A stretch of 64,000 nucleotides of DNA from Smittia aterrima (lineage: Eukaryota; Arthropoda; Insecta; Diptera; Chironomidae): contig CP093831.1 of NCBI GenBank assembly GCA_033063855.1, positions 8,990,001-9,054,000 of the forward strand. Direction: 5' to 3'. Shown here piece by piece: positions 30,586-44,100 of the stretch. The position numbers and the translations under genes are program-made. The notes beneath the pieces are model-generated. The model ran no database searches and was not told the DNA's origin. It saw only the letters and a list, made by a program, of their open reading frames with translations. Each line of letters starts with the position of its first letter. Position 1 is the stretch's first letter.

Positions 30586-31890
30586 TTAGTTTGTCGTTTG
30601 TAGCAACGTAAAAAGCGAATAAGTAAATTGCAGAATTTTCAGCAACGTTTCAAAGTCAACAGAATTAAAGATTCCATTGAAACCTTTCAATCGCTGAGCC
30701 ATGATTAGGATCATGAGATGATCTTTTTGTATTCTGGCATTTTGCGTGTACCACTCGACTTCGTAGATCGCTGAAGTTAAGTTCTCAATGCTAACATTAA
30801 CTCGATTTCCCATCCAACAAAATACTGAGAGCTGCAGAATTGTACAATATATTATCACAAATATCGTGATAGATGCAAAAACATCAGAAATGAAGGCGTA
30901 CAAGCACATGCAGAAGATTACGGCTGACATTGAAAATTCAATTAAGAAATTGACTCTTAAAAGTGCTCGTGCTTCGTTCATCCAATCCATGACTCGATAG
31001 CTTCGTAAAATCGTTTTCTTCACTTGCTCCTCGACCAAATTTTCTTCAGATCCTTTTTCTTGAAACATTTTTCTGACTTGAAGCGTCAAAGCCTCAATTT
31101 CCCAACATGAAAAGTTCATCAGCAGCAAAGTGTATCCAGTGTAAAAATAAAAGAAGGTATATGCGACACACGCAATGAAGAATTGTTGAAAATAATGAAG
31201 GAACCACTTTGGAGTCATGAAGGAGTCAAAGGGCAAATAAACGAAAAAGAAGTTGTAGGGCAGCTGTAAATCATTGACTTTGTCAAAGATAAAAGGTGAA
31301 ACGATGACGACGACAAAATTAAGAAACATCACCACTGCACAGACAACAAATATTTTAAATTCTTTCTTCATGTAATCAATCGAAAGAGACCAATCGTCAT
31401 CAGTTGAACGAAGTTGCAATCTAAAAGAATTCAATGAAAGTGAGAGAATAAAATTTGAAGCTTTCTTGCCTCTCTTTTGCAATCTTATCCACCGCTCTTT
31501 GAATCCTGGCTTGCATTAGAAACAAAATGGCCAAGTAACCAAGATGTCGAATGAGTTGAACTTTAAGTTTATAAAATTATAAAATTAATCTCCGGATAGA
31601 AATCTTCTTACGCAAAACTCCAACGTTCTCCACAAAATCGATCGCTGGTAGATTTTCTGAGATTAGCAAGTAGGAGCTGATTGCAATCACATAGTGAGCA
31701 TGGGCTATGACATTTAGAATGAAGCTAAAGAAAAAAAATTATAACAATTAATAATTTTAAAAGCTTGGCTATTTTACAAAATATTTAATTTTCCTTCAGC
31801 ATTCAGAGGATTCAGAAACTTCCACACAATTCCAGCTTGAACTTTAATCATTCGAGTTGCATGAACGGAAGGTCCCTCTGTGATTTCCAT
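30586..31890 (-). CDS. odorant receptor (7tm_6), array copy 4
   Basis: Exons 31890-31778, 31724-31612, 31560-31470 and 31420-30586, 384 codons including stop, intact. N-terminus MEITEGPSVHATRMIKVQAG; core SFMTPKWFLHYFQQFFIACV, LLMNFSCWEIEALTLQVRK and NVSIENLTSAIYEVEWY; ends LKILQFTYSLFTLLQTTN. The third intron uses an apparent GC donor (GAG|GCAAGAAAG). It pairs with copy 2 as the youngest duplicates, differing mostly in the first extracellular and second membrane region. Confidence 0.88.
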
Positions 31891-32631
31891 TTCTGTTTTT
31901 GCTGAAGACCTTTTCCCGTTTAACTTAGTTCACTGTCGATCGTTGAATGAAAGTTCACAAAAATTCTCTCAGCTTTTTATGAAACTTCAACAAAATTTTA
32001 AAAAAAAGTTTTTAAAGTTGTTTTAGGCCAGAGTGTAAAATATTTTCCCCTTTATTTCACCTACACATTGTTTAAAATATTGAACCTGTTGAGCTGGACA
32101 ATATTTCGAAAGTTTTACAACGCAATTCTAAAATTTGTTCTGGGAAAACATTTTCCTTTGAAAAAAGTTTGCTGTGACGTAGTCGAAGGAGTTTGGAAAT
32201 GAGGGCCTCATTATGAGGCTTTTTCTCACACAGTTCTTTAATTTTTGAAAAATGATTTTTCATATTTTTATCGCTTCCTGAACGAATTAAGAGTTAATAG
32301 CATCGATTTGCATTCACATTGTTGATTAATCCTCTAGTATACTATTTAGGATCACACGGCTTCTTCACTATCTTCACAATTTTTGGAAGCGATAGTCATC
32401 GATATTGTCAATGAAAAAAAGAGAACACTGCCGCAAATCATTACAAGTTTAGATATTTCGTGCTCAAACTTGACGTAAACCTTTGCAACTACAAGTGCTT
32501 AAAAGCTCATTGAAAGCTTTCAGCAAAATGTTTACAATTGTTTTCTAATTGAATTTCAAAATGACTCAAATTCATTAAAAATTTATCGAAACATTGTTTT
32601 CCACTCAACTCTTTCTAAAGTGAATCACGCG

Positions 32632-33968
32632 ATGAACTGCATAATTTCATTTTATTCGCACGACGAAAGTGAGATGGAAGGCATCGAAAACTTGAGTGGA
32701 TTTTTTCATCTGTTTGGAGCTTTCGGGCTTCAATATTTCTCTCTGAGAAACTTAGAAGAAAAACCAAAAACTAAAAGTCGAAACATTTGGTACAAAGTTT
32801 ATTTTGTGCTTTTGTTGGCTTTATTTTCATCGCTTATAACTCTTTATCTTTTGATGGGATTTGAAAATGAAGAAAAGATTGTGAAAGCAAAGAACTTTAT
32901 TAACATCCTTATTCGGCTTATCACAGACATTGGATACATTTTGACGGTGGTCATAGCGCTGACAGAATCATTCTTGAAAACGAAGAAAACGAAAAAAGTT
33001 TTGTGGAAGGCAAAAGAGATTGCATTGTACTGTCGATTGGAGTTTGATCACATCATCGACTACAAGAAATTTAAACGTTGGTGGATTGTAAAGTTAATGT
33101 TCTGGGCTTCTTGCTTTGTGTTGTTTAACTGTTTCCTTATGCTTACAATTTACTGGAGAGGAAAACGAGTGACTCCGCTGTTAATGCTGGCTTCAGTAGC
33201 TTTGGTTTTGTCGATAATAATCGTGAAGTTTGTATTCTTCACCGATTTAGTGAACTATCAACTGGAAAACTTAAACACGCTGATTCAAGAAAAAGTTTTG
33301 ATCAAGTCGCCGAAGTCAAAAATTCACGTTTTGGAAGCTCGTCAGTTGTATAATTTAATTTACGACATGGGACAGTTAGCGAATAAAACGTCTTCGATCT
33401 GCATTGCACTCGTGTTCTTGGTACTAACGACGACCATGATCAACACTGGCTACAACATTCTCGTGACTATTGATGAAGGATTTCGAACGAGAACTGTGAT
33501 TCGTAAGTTTCAGAATTAACAAAGAAACTTTATTTTTAATTTTCTTTCTTAGAATCGGTCTACTTCATTTTTTACGCAGTTGTTATGCTTTTTACAATCG
33601 GCTACTATTGTCAGAAGCCTCTCAATATTGTAAGGATACTTCAACCTAAATAAAGCTTCACTTTTGTAAATATTGAGCTTTCAGATTTCGAATATAAAAA
33701 CGTCGATGAGTTTGATTGAGACTGAGAAGTATTCTTGGTTAGATGATGAAGCAAGAGTTCAAATGAGGATGCTCTACACCCAATTGATGTTTCAACCTGT
33801 CAACTTTACGATTTGTGATTTCTATGTTATCAATTACGGATTTCTTGCTTCTGTAAGTATCAATCGAGCTTATTTTCATTAAAGATTTAAATGAAATTTT
33901 ATTGATCCCAGACATTTCTTGGAGTTATCTCATACGTGGTCATCTTGGTGCAGTTCTACGCTTCTTAA
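32632..33968 (+). CDS. gustatory receptor (7tm_7)
   Basis: Exons 32632-33502, 33553-33629, 33685-33852 and 33912-33968, giving 390 residues. It has multiple hydrophobic helices (WYKVYFVLLLALFSSLITLY, LMFWASCFVLFNCFLMLTIY, SSICIALVFLVLTTTMINTG). The three short C-terminal exons are typical of insect gustatory receptors, and the last encodes TFLGVISYVVILVQFYAS, a good match to the family's TYhhhhhQF signature (SY here). Expected function: ligand-gated channel in taste neurons; the ligand cannot be told. The open frame extends back to a GTG at 32620, but ATG 32632 is the first credible start. It is the source-like intact version of the three truncated plus-strand copies, and the only plus-strand receptor in the array. 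Confidence 0.87.
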
Positions 33969-34164
33969 ACTTTTTTATTGGGACTCACAAATATCTTCGA
34001 GGATTTTGTCTTTATTGATTTATTCTTTATCACAATTCTCAAGAAAAATACGAACATTTACATTTTTTAAACTTTTAAGCGATCCATTGTGACACAACAT
34101 TCATCAAACATTAAATTCAGAATCGTTTTCGTCAGTCCGACGAAGTGGCTTCAGTCTAATCTAG

Positions 34165-37100
34165 CTACATATCAGAAGTCTCGATCAGTCCTCTACATTT
34201 GGCTGCGAATCTCTTGATGTGATCGTTAACAAGACGCTTGTTTACTTTTTCCCTATTCAAATAAAAATAATTAGTTTTAAATATTTCAACTCAATCATCG
34301 ACTTACTTAATTATATTCTTCATGAAGTTGACTTTTTCTTCATGTGCAATGAAATTTGTTGGAAAACCTTGATTTTCAAGCATTTTCATCCACACTATGA
34401 ACTCAGCTGGATATTTTCCATTAAGTGCAATGAAAACATCTCCAAAGACATCGACATTCACGCGTGGAGTAATTCCGGCAATGCAGAGCAGCACAGTTTG
34501 AATAATCTCCTCCCCTTTCATTAAAATCATGTTTGTCATGTTGACGTGGTTGCGTGATTCCTTTACAATAGTTGCAATGAATGAAGCGGACTTTCTGATG
34601 ACTCCAGTTTCAGGCAAAGTTATTCCTTTCAGAGCTGTTTGGAATAAAAATTGTTTAATTTCTTTTGTCAAATTGTTTCCTTAAAATCTCTTACCATATC
34701 CCATTAACTTCACAAAGTCAATGTTATCTTGTGTGTAAGCGGATGGAATTTTCTTTGTAATTTTTGTATTGAGCGCATAGAATGACTCGAGGAGGTCGGA
34801 AATATCCGAGAACTTGTTAGGAGGGGTTTGCTGTAAATAGTTGAAACGTGACGTGACTTTGTTAAAATAATTAAATATTCAACACCAAATTACCTCATAG
34901 ACATTAAAGTTGTACACGATAATTTGAAACAACATTTGTTTCATCGATTCTTTGCAATCGATATCACCGAAGAACATCAAAATGCACTGAAACGATTCAA
35001 ATTATTTGTTTGATCCATAAAAATGAAATTAAACTTACCGATCCAGCGATATCGATTGCAGGTGGAACGCATTTGTTCCGGAAGATGGAGAGAATCAGCA
35101 AACAAAGATCGTTAAGGATTGGTTTGATGTCATCCATAAGATTGTTGAGTGCTTGTTGAATAGCTTTACACAACACTTCAATCACCTGTACGTCGTCGAT
35201 ATACAAATCACAGATTTGTTTAAAAATTGGCATCGTTTCTTGAAGAATCAAGAGAATTGGTTGAGGTTGATCGCCAATGGGCATTGGCTGGATTCGTTTG
35301 TTTTTGTTGACGTTTAAAGATGAGAAGAGCGTGGAAATCATGTTGAGACAAAACATAACTCGAAGTCGTGCTCCGTCAGTTTTATTTTGTTGCTCGGTTA
35401 ATGTTCGCAGTTCAGTAAAGCACGGCCAAATTATTTTGTTGAGGTGTTCAGGAATCTTCTCAGCAGGGATCATACTCATGATGTTTCCAATGCTGTACAT
35501 GAGTCGAATTGATTCAGGATTCGCGAGATGTCCTTTCATCAGAGATTCCTGACATGCTGCGAGCAGTGGCTCCGCATATTGAAGCATTTGCTCAGCATGA
35601 CAATCCGTTGTGAGATCCTTTAAACCGAGAGTAGCTTGTGATGACATTGGCGAGTCAAGACCCTTGACTAATAATTGAATCGCGTTGAAAAGATATTTGG
35701 GATTATCATTCACCCATTCACTGTAAGCTCCCATTGTTTCTAAAGCAGTTCCAAGCAATTTCTCGTTCATCTTTTCATAGGGAATTTCATTGAGGACTTG
35801 CATCATCTTGACAATTTCTTCATATTCGTTACTTTCGATCGACTGAGCGACAGCACAAAATCCATGTATCGAAGCTTCAAGGATCGGCCAGTTGTCAAAG
35901 CTCGCCTGAATCGCTCGAATTCCTTCATCGAGTGACTCTGATAGGATTTTTAAAATTTCTACGTGCAAAACATCGAAACAGCAGAGCAGAGTGTCGGCAA
36001 TATCTTGACGATAGCATCGAAACGTCTCGAGATCATCCGAGTTCCATTTGTCAATGTTTCGTTCATCCGGCAACTTTGATTTTCTTATCAGTATTCTCAC
36101 TAAATGAACATAAATCGGTTGAATTGCGTCAAGCCCTCTTTTACGTTCTAAAGCACTGCTAGTGCCAAGAACTTCATCTTGAAGCATAAACCAGAATCCC
36201 ATTGTGAGAGTTGAGCATGATTCTTCAACTGGATAGATTCCTGGCTTGTCTGTGCAAAGAAGAATCTCATTGATGATTGCTAGGTAAACGTCGTGATGTG
36301 GTGAGTCGCTATGAATTCCATTGAGAATTGTTCGAGAATGACATTCGATTGTTGTGACGAGCAGAGAGTAAATGCAGAAAACGATGTCCTCATTCAAGTT
36401 GTCGATTTTCCATTCGTTCTTGCAAATCGGCCCCAGTGATTCAAGGAACATTTTCATTAAAGTCAATGCTGTGTTGGCGAATTTGTGCGCTTCAGGTTGT
36501 ACCATCATGTTTGTAATGGCTTTAAGAGTTGTTTCTGTAAGTTCACTTTCGTCGGGAGACAAGCAACCTTCGGATTCGAGAACTGACCAGTAAACTTTCG
36601 AGACAAGTTTAAGGAGAGAATTGGTAACGAATATGCTTTGATCAATTTGAATACTTCCATTCTTAAACCATGTCTTTGCACATTTGGCGACGTTCTGCAA
36701 GGCTTGGATATCTTCCTCCTCTAAAGTTTGTTTCTCACATCTCGCATTGATGAAGTTTTCAATTGTTTTGAGGACAAGAGGCGAACTCTTGTAAACTTCG
36801 TGTCTGAGTGAAACTCTTTGAACTGAAGTGAACACTGTACAAGCTTCTTCGGGAATTCCTGATAACACATCAAAGAGGATCCAGAGCTGAGTGTGTTGCG
36901 TGAGGTTGGGAAGTTGTTCATTACCAAACATATTGATGACATCAGAAATCGCTGAAGGCCATTCTTTCAGCATGTGAACAATAAATGCGCTAAGCTAAAA
37001 ACATATATCGTCAATAAAGGAATCAAAGAACTTCTTTCACGAATGACTCACCGACATACAAAGACGATTTAAAACAAGACGAGTTCCATCTCCTCCGAAT

Positions 37101-37372
37101 TCGACAATCTTTTGTAATATTTTTTCCTTCAGTTCATTGCGCATCGATTGTGGAACTTCTTGCCAATTCTTTGCTAGTTTCTGATGTAAGGTGACTGCTC
37201 CAAAGAACTGAACTTCCACAGATTTTGAAAAATCAAGGAAACTCCACAACCAGCTCCAAGCGGCCGGAGATTTTTGTTCATTCGTAAGAAAGTCATTCAA
37301 CTTTGCTTGTTCGTTTGAATGACTTGTATAGAAGACATTCACTGCTTGCTCAAGATTTTCTAGGTTTTCCAT
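34165..37372 (-). CDS. Ipo13: importin-13 (karyopherin-beta family)
   Basis: Nuclear transport receptor that carries cargo such as Mago-Y14 and Ubc9 in vertebrates and flies (established for IPO13; not visible here). Exons 37372-37052, 36994-35039, 34986-34894, 34830-34695, 34634-34307 and 34252-34165 join in frame to 973 residues, the usual length. The N-terminus (ENLEQAVNVFYTSHSNEQAK, SVEVQFFGAVTLHQKLAK) is the Ran-binding importin-beta repeat region. The middle has FRCYRQDIADTLLCCFDVLH, which fits importin-13 better than the related transportin-3. HEAT-like helical repeats run throughout. The fly orthologue is named cadmus. Stop at TAG 34165-34167. Its 5' end faces the widerborst promoter head to head, about 0.8 kb apart. 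Confidence 0.9.
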
Positions 37373-38149
37373 TGCGATTTTCTTCTTGGTCGTGAACTAT
37401 CGTCGATTTCAAATAATTTTTCTATTCTCTCTTAATTCGCCCGATTCGCCCAAGCCGCATAGTTATGCGAAGGGACACGAGGGGACTCAATTTGAATTAA
37501 CGGATTTAGGATGTCAAACTTCAGATTGCCAAAACTCCGTCGTTTCAACATAATTACAATTTTTAATTACTTCATTGCATTCGCTTTCATTTAAATTGAA
37601 AATTAACATTATTTTTTTTGACTTTGTGTCTAATTTGAAATTAGACATTTTAGAACCGTTAATTCAAATTGAGTAGAGAGACAAAATTTAGTCGAGCCCT
37701 GCGTCAAGCTACTTTGTTACTTTTCGTAGTTTGACGCAAGGCCTACAATTTTTAATCGAGTAAGTCATCATTTCGGGCTGGAGTCGCTTCGTTCCTCCTT
37801 TAATTATCGTTAATGGACATACCTTTGATGTTAAATTAGCTCGCAATGTCCTAGAAGTGTCGGTAACATCAAAATCATTCACTGCTGATGTTATTCGCGT
37901 TAAATCTACGGCGTTTCAATTAAAATTTGTGTTAATTCGGGATAAAAAAAAATTACGTTTCGAAGTCAATAATCAACAGCAAGTGCACTTTAAATTGAAA
38001 CAAATCTACTGTGAGATCACTACAATAATTGCAAAAGGCAAGCCCTTTTCGCAGGAAATTTACGAGAGTTTTATAAGAAGTTGAAGAAATTATTTAAGTA
38101 ACGAAGAAAAAGAATAAATTAAGCTTTCGAAGTGAAACAAAGTTACAAA
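37373..38149. other. shared divergent promoter region, importin-13 / widerborst
   Basis: About 780 bp between two head-to-head housekeeping genes. It contains the small foldback below, a second short hairpin (CTGCGTCAAGCTAC / GTAGTTTGACGC near 37700-37735), and the 5' untranslated region of widerborst at the right. Confidence 0.5.
37486..37673. repeat. short foldback (MITE-like) element
   Basis: An 18-bp perfect inverted repeat, CTCAATTTGAATTAACGG at 37486-37503 and its complement at 37656-37673. A weaker continuation inward (GATGTCAAA against TTTGAAATTAGACAT) encloses about 150 bp. No coding capacity. It may be a miniature transposon or a regulatory cruciform in the divergent promoter. Confidence 0.5.
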
Positions 38150-41100
38150 ATGGATCAGCAACAGAACGGCGTTAAGACATCCAACGAAAGCAACAACAAT
38201 GATAAGGTGAGCTGGAAGTTCGATTGATTTTGATTAACACGTCAAGCGATCGCGATCTTAATTTTGGTTATCGTAAAATCTTTGGAACTTGGTTATCACA
38301 TTTACACATCAGACTTGTTCTTATTGGAATCATTCCATGAAATTGATCATCGATCGATCTCAAAGCTGCGTAATATTTGTCCTGGAAATGCTTCGCAAGT
38401 TAACTGAAAAATTAATTTATCTATGAGGAGAATCGCCCGGACTCACTTAGCTCGTGTGTGTTGTGTCAGAGCCATTCTCACATATTTATTTTTCTGTTAT
38501 GGAATTACCAACACATAAGGCCGCAGTTCTCGCCGCCGCTTTCCTCTTCGCGTGTTGAGTGTGTTTGCGATATAAAAAAAAAATAACCAGAAATTCTGAT
38601 GCGGAGCGAAGAAATTGCGAAGAAGAAGATTAACACTTGGGCTCGCTTCGTAGATGAATGAAAGCTCAATTAATCCCTTTCCTCGTCGGCTTAATCGCCC
38701 GCGCGAGGTTGCTATGATTTTCCAATTGAGACGCAGACACGGGAAGATAGATATTAACGGCGGCCGCTTATAAACTATAAACAGCTCTCTCGTATGTTTC
38801 ATTGTGTCTTCATACGTTTGTGTAAGAAGAAAAATAACCGTTTTTAAATCATCTCTCAGTTAGAAACGTGACGACAATGAATTGAATGGAATGAACAAAC
38901 GCGAGAGATGAGCCTTATAATTACCCTTAGTTAACGCTGACACCAGCGGTCCCAGTCGATGCGCGAGAGAAACATCAACAAAACATCCTCATTGCAGCTA
39001 AAAATAGTTTCGTCAACAGCATCTGACGACAATGGATGTTCAATTATAAATAGCCAGCGATCGGTTGAAACAAGCACAGCGTGCACACTCTTGAAGATCA
39101 TGACTTTGCGGGCTGCGAGAAGTTTTCCTTCAATTTGAATTCGCTTGAACCTTAATCTTCCATTTAACTTTAGTAAGCCCTGAGCGATCTGAAAGGGTTT
39201 GTGCATCCTCTGTTTCGATTTATTTCAGCAACTTGGCATCAGTGTTGATTAATTTATCGATCCGATTTACGTCGTTTTCACTTTATTTCCTCGTTTGTTT
39301 ACAATCGACACGAAATTCAAAACAAAGTTGCAGGTTATTTTTGGAAAGAGCTTTACAATCAAAGAAGAACAAAATTTCTAAAAATGGAACTTTCAAGCCA
39401 GTGATACAAATAACAAATCAATAGCGGATTGTGAAAAGAATTCTTCTGGTTCAAGTTCATTAATCAATTAGAGGAATGCGAGTGAGTGCTAAGCGCAACC
39501 TCGAATCGTTCTCGAGTCTATCTCGCGCGCGATGTTTTCCAAAAATAATTCACGTCTTCACCGTGAATAAGCGAATGTGATAATGAATGTGGGTCAGGCC
39601 CACCAAATGTTGCTTCGTTCACGCACCAATATCATCGCGCGTCGCCTCGAGCAATCAAAATTGATGGAGAAACGTTGTTAAGACTCTCTCTGTAATTTCT
39701 CTTAATTTATGAGCTTCGAATCATAATTGAAAAATACGAATGAGATAAAAATTGCTCTGTTCGTCTGAAGGACGTTGCGCGATGGAAAATATTTTCGAGA
39801 AGAAGAAGACGAGCGTCGGCACCATATGGAATCGAAAGGAAAACAAACAAGCGACCTTGACAAATTTCATGAACTCTCAGGCGGAACCGACTAGTTATGC
39901 GAAAAGCTTTTTCATTTTCATAAGTTTCGACAGATTTCATTGTTTGCTAAGAAGCTTTTTTACTTCTCGCCTGACGTCTTTGAATCGTTGCCGTAGCAAT
40001 TAATGCAAAACACAAAGTCTACTGACACAAAACCCTCATGACTGACTATTGCCGTCGATTGCGATGACCTTCGAATGTAATCAACTTGAATTCCAAGTAG
40101 GAAAACATTCTCTTATCACTTAAAAGGTGTAAAGTTGCTGATGAGAGTGAGAGTTAAATCGACGATTAAACAAAATTTAATTTGAAACTTGAGCCTTGAC
40201 TTCAAAGAACTTCGGACTCAAACTCTTCAAGAGAACTTTACTTGTTAACCAACTAACTCGTCTTGCTTCGTTGCGACCGGCATAATATCAACACAGAAAG
40301 CTTTATTTAATCAACAACTCCGCCTTGTTTACCAAACTCGTCGTCATTGTTTTTGCCATTTCGCAAATTTCATTATCGAAGGATAACGAATTCATAAAAA
40401 GAGCTAATCGAGATGGTTTTATGTCTTGTTTTGAGTCAAAACTTATGCCAAGAGAGTCTGCGATTCAGAGAGAGAAATCAAATAAATAAATTACGTTGCG
40501 AATCGACTTCTCCCCCATTCCTTTCTGGACTCCTCTGGTAGACAACCAAGAAACGTTTGCGTTATCTTCAAATTGCTTTTCTCAAAGAAAAATAATAAAG
40601 AGACTCAGACTACGTTTGTTGATAAGAAAAAGTAGCAAATACTGCGTTGGTGGAAAGAACAGCGACGTCGCTTAATAGAGAAATCTGCTGCCAACACATG
40701 TCAAACAACACACATTAGCTTCAAAGATTCCGATCAATAACATGTGTGATAGTCGAATTGAAAACGTGATAAGATAAATTTAAGTGAGGGCGCCGATGAT
40801 ACCTCTTGCTAATAGCAACTAATCGACTATTTTGTTGCACGAGTACAGAGAGCGCTTCATAAAAAAAAAAGCCAGAAACCGTTAGTACGACAAGAACACA
40901 ATGCAGTTCTGCTACTCCGCTCGCTTAATGCGAACTAGAGAGTAGAAAATGTTGTGTAAACACGTTTTTCCATCCACAGGCCTCTGACTATGAATTAATT
41001 TTCCTCTTTTGCTTCGATAGCAAAGCGAAAATAATGAAAATAAACAGCCAGAAGCTGTATAGAGAAGTCTTAGCAATTAATAACACTCTTGATATAGAAT

Positions 41101-44100
41101 TTTACTTGAAGTCTGTTGCGTAAACATTGAGAGTTGACGGAACATTGGAAAGCCACACACGCTCTAGACACAGGATTATGGAAATGATGGCTACGGTCTA
41201 GCAGAGCGTTGATGATATCGTCCATAATCACGAGTCGTTAACGATGAAGAGCTTAAATTTTCAGAGTCCGCTGACTTTGTCGAAAGTTAGAAACGACTTT
41301 TAATTATTTTTCATTCGCTTTTTCTTTTGTCGGAAGTTGTGGGGTTGAATTTTCAATTGAATGTTAATGGGGCGAATTTTATGATTCCAAGTTGACATTT
41401 GAATTTTCATCGTGAGTTTTTGTGTCGTCGAGGGGCGAGTTTTGTGTTGAATAATTAATGAGCATCGGGTGGGAAAACTGAATTGATATTTCATCGTCTT
41501 CTGTTTGAGGTTTCATTGACACCAGAAATAATTTGGAACCAAATCTAATAAAACATTTCTTGATTTTTCCTTTTAGACACCACCAAGTATCACTGTCACG
41601 ACCTCTGGCCCACCAACAGCTAACAATAACATCCCGCCTCCGCCTTCTTCAATCGGCAAAAATCTAGTAGGTCCTTTCATTAAGAAGGACCGTCGTCAAG
41701 TTAGTTCGCGCTTTAACATCAACAAGCAAAATTGCGAGATTGAATCTCTGCCACAGCTTAAAGGTTAGTAATGCCTTCTGATCCTTTTAGACTTAAGTGG
41801 TATTAAAGTAAAAGCTTTTCCAAAACGATTATAAAGCCTTAAATAATGAAACATGGAGGAAGCGACAGCAAATAGAAAACAAATCACGCAACGCTTTATA
41901 CTTAATTGAATAAGAAGTGAGTTTCACAACGAAATAGTTTCGTGCTGGGAATATTTAACAGATCGATGACTGTAATGTCGGTCAAAGCTTTGTTTTATTT
42001 AGGACAGGACAGTTTGCGTCAGACTTCTTCAGGGAAATTAAAGCTCCCTAGAAATATCTTCAAGTGCTAATGGAACCCTAGCGACAACCTGTTGTGAGTT
42101 GATTCAATTATCTCTCACTCAGTTATGTTCGTTCTAGACTAACGTTGATGGAATTAGTAACTGGGAAGTTGTAACATTAAGTTACGCTCGGGCAATGCAA
42201 TTTGATCGATATTTTCCCTTGCAAGTCATCAACGCTAAGTTCCATAACTTCCGCTTGGGAATGTTTAATGATGTCTGATGGGCCTTAATTAATAATTCTG
42301 ATTCTAACTTCCAACACGAGTCGGATGATAAATGAAGTTAAAAAACATTTTTACCGCAATTCATTTCGCACGTGTCATTTGTTTAGAAAAATTCGATGGC
42401 GCAATTCATTAATCTTCGTAGCAAGCTCCAGTAGAGCGTTCAAATTCGGTGTGCGTTAGAAATCAAAAATGTTTTCCGTAATCGCTCGACGTCATTGTTA
42501 AGCATGTTCAATGATAAATTTATTGACGACTTGCGTAACTTTTGTTGAATTCCATTGGCCATAAAACGATATGCGAATTGCTTATGCTTCATAAAAAGAT
42601 GGCTCGTGAAATGTTTTGGCCTTTTCCGCGTTACACAATGAAGCGTCTTTCAAAATGATTTATTTTCATACTCAAACTCAAGAGTTCACGATTGAAGGTT
42701 GCCCGTTATCGTTCGTTGGCACCTTTTTCAATCATCTCAATTATAAAAATACTCAACACGCGAAAACTTGTGAACAAAAAGCTTGTTCTTCAATTGTTTA
42801 CAATTTGCATTCCGTCTGGCTGTGTGATCGACACATAAAGGCGACAGGCCTTCAACCCTCTCGTCGATCTCTATGACAAATCGATTCTAAAATTTAAATT
42901 TTATTCATTTTTTCACGATGAGCAATTGTTTATGAAATCCGAGTGAGAATGAGCTAATGCATTGCTAAAGTTTATTTTTCTTTCCTGATAAACAAACTTT
43001 CATTACCCAATCGAGCACTTATGCAAAGATTCGAGATGTATTTATGAATGAACGCGCGTGAACGTCTCGGATTTCATTTATAATCGACTCACTCTCTATT
43101 CACTGAAAATAATAAATGACGGGCAATTGTAGGTCAAAGATTTGGACAATTGAAGTTTTAATTGAGCGCTTTCAAATGTTACACGTTTCACTTTCTACGC
43201 AGACCGTAAGCTGTTAATTAAGATCAGTAAGTGATCACTGGCAGTAGCAAATGATAGCCTTGCACTTTCGGTAATTTGATTCCGTGTTTTTGCTTTTCAA
43301 GGCTGAGCTTTATCGAACAAAACGAAATATCGATCGGAAGCCCAGAACGCGTGTAACGTTCTGATATTGGAAACATAAACAACAAAAAACCAATCAGACT
43401 TTCTGGCTCGGCTCGTTTGCTGTCGGATGTTCAATTACAAACTTCATTTTCGGATTGTGCCGCTCGAGAAAGGAACTTTTTGAATCGTGTGAGCTGCCAA
43501 CAAAATGAAAACAACAAACGCCGGTAGAAATCATTGAAGAAGCTTTCGAAGACGAGTCGATTGATGATTAATTCACGAACGATTTCCAATTACATTAATC
43601 AACCGTAAATCTCTTCCGTTTATTCCAACCCCTACAGGAACTAGAAATTGAAAAATTCATCGTAGTACTCGTACAATCGGCTTTCAAAGTTTCCATGGGA
43701 AAACAGAAACACACAAACATTTCCTGACCCTTTTCACTCTCGATTTCGAAGACGTCGCACATCGTTGATTCTCGCTGCTCTATTTATAGACAATGTTAGA
43801 GTCAAGTCAACATTAATTTATTATAAATTCATTTTTGGAAAAGCGAGATAAATTGAGTTTTCCCCCACGACGTTTGACTCGTGCACCTGCTCCACGTGTA
43901 CTCATCACTTTCCATCGTTCTTCGAAGCAACCATTACAAGCAAAATGTTGTTTATTTTTTAAGCTTGATGCTGAAGCTTTTTTGTTACGAAAATAGCTTC
44001 GAAGGGATTAAATGAGAAATTAAATCAATCGCGTCAAGTTCAAAGTCGTAAATCAAATAAAGAAATTTCCTTTTATTTCAAGAATTTCTTGCTTCGCGAA

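Noticed and set aside
37680..37760. Second transposon near the short foldback
   Set aside because: Only a 12-base hairpin with no target duplication; too little to call separately.
41300..41494. Minus-strand Thr/Gln/Lys-rich frame in widerborst intron 1
   Set aside because: Low complexity, alternative start codon, no other evidence.
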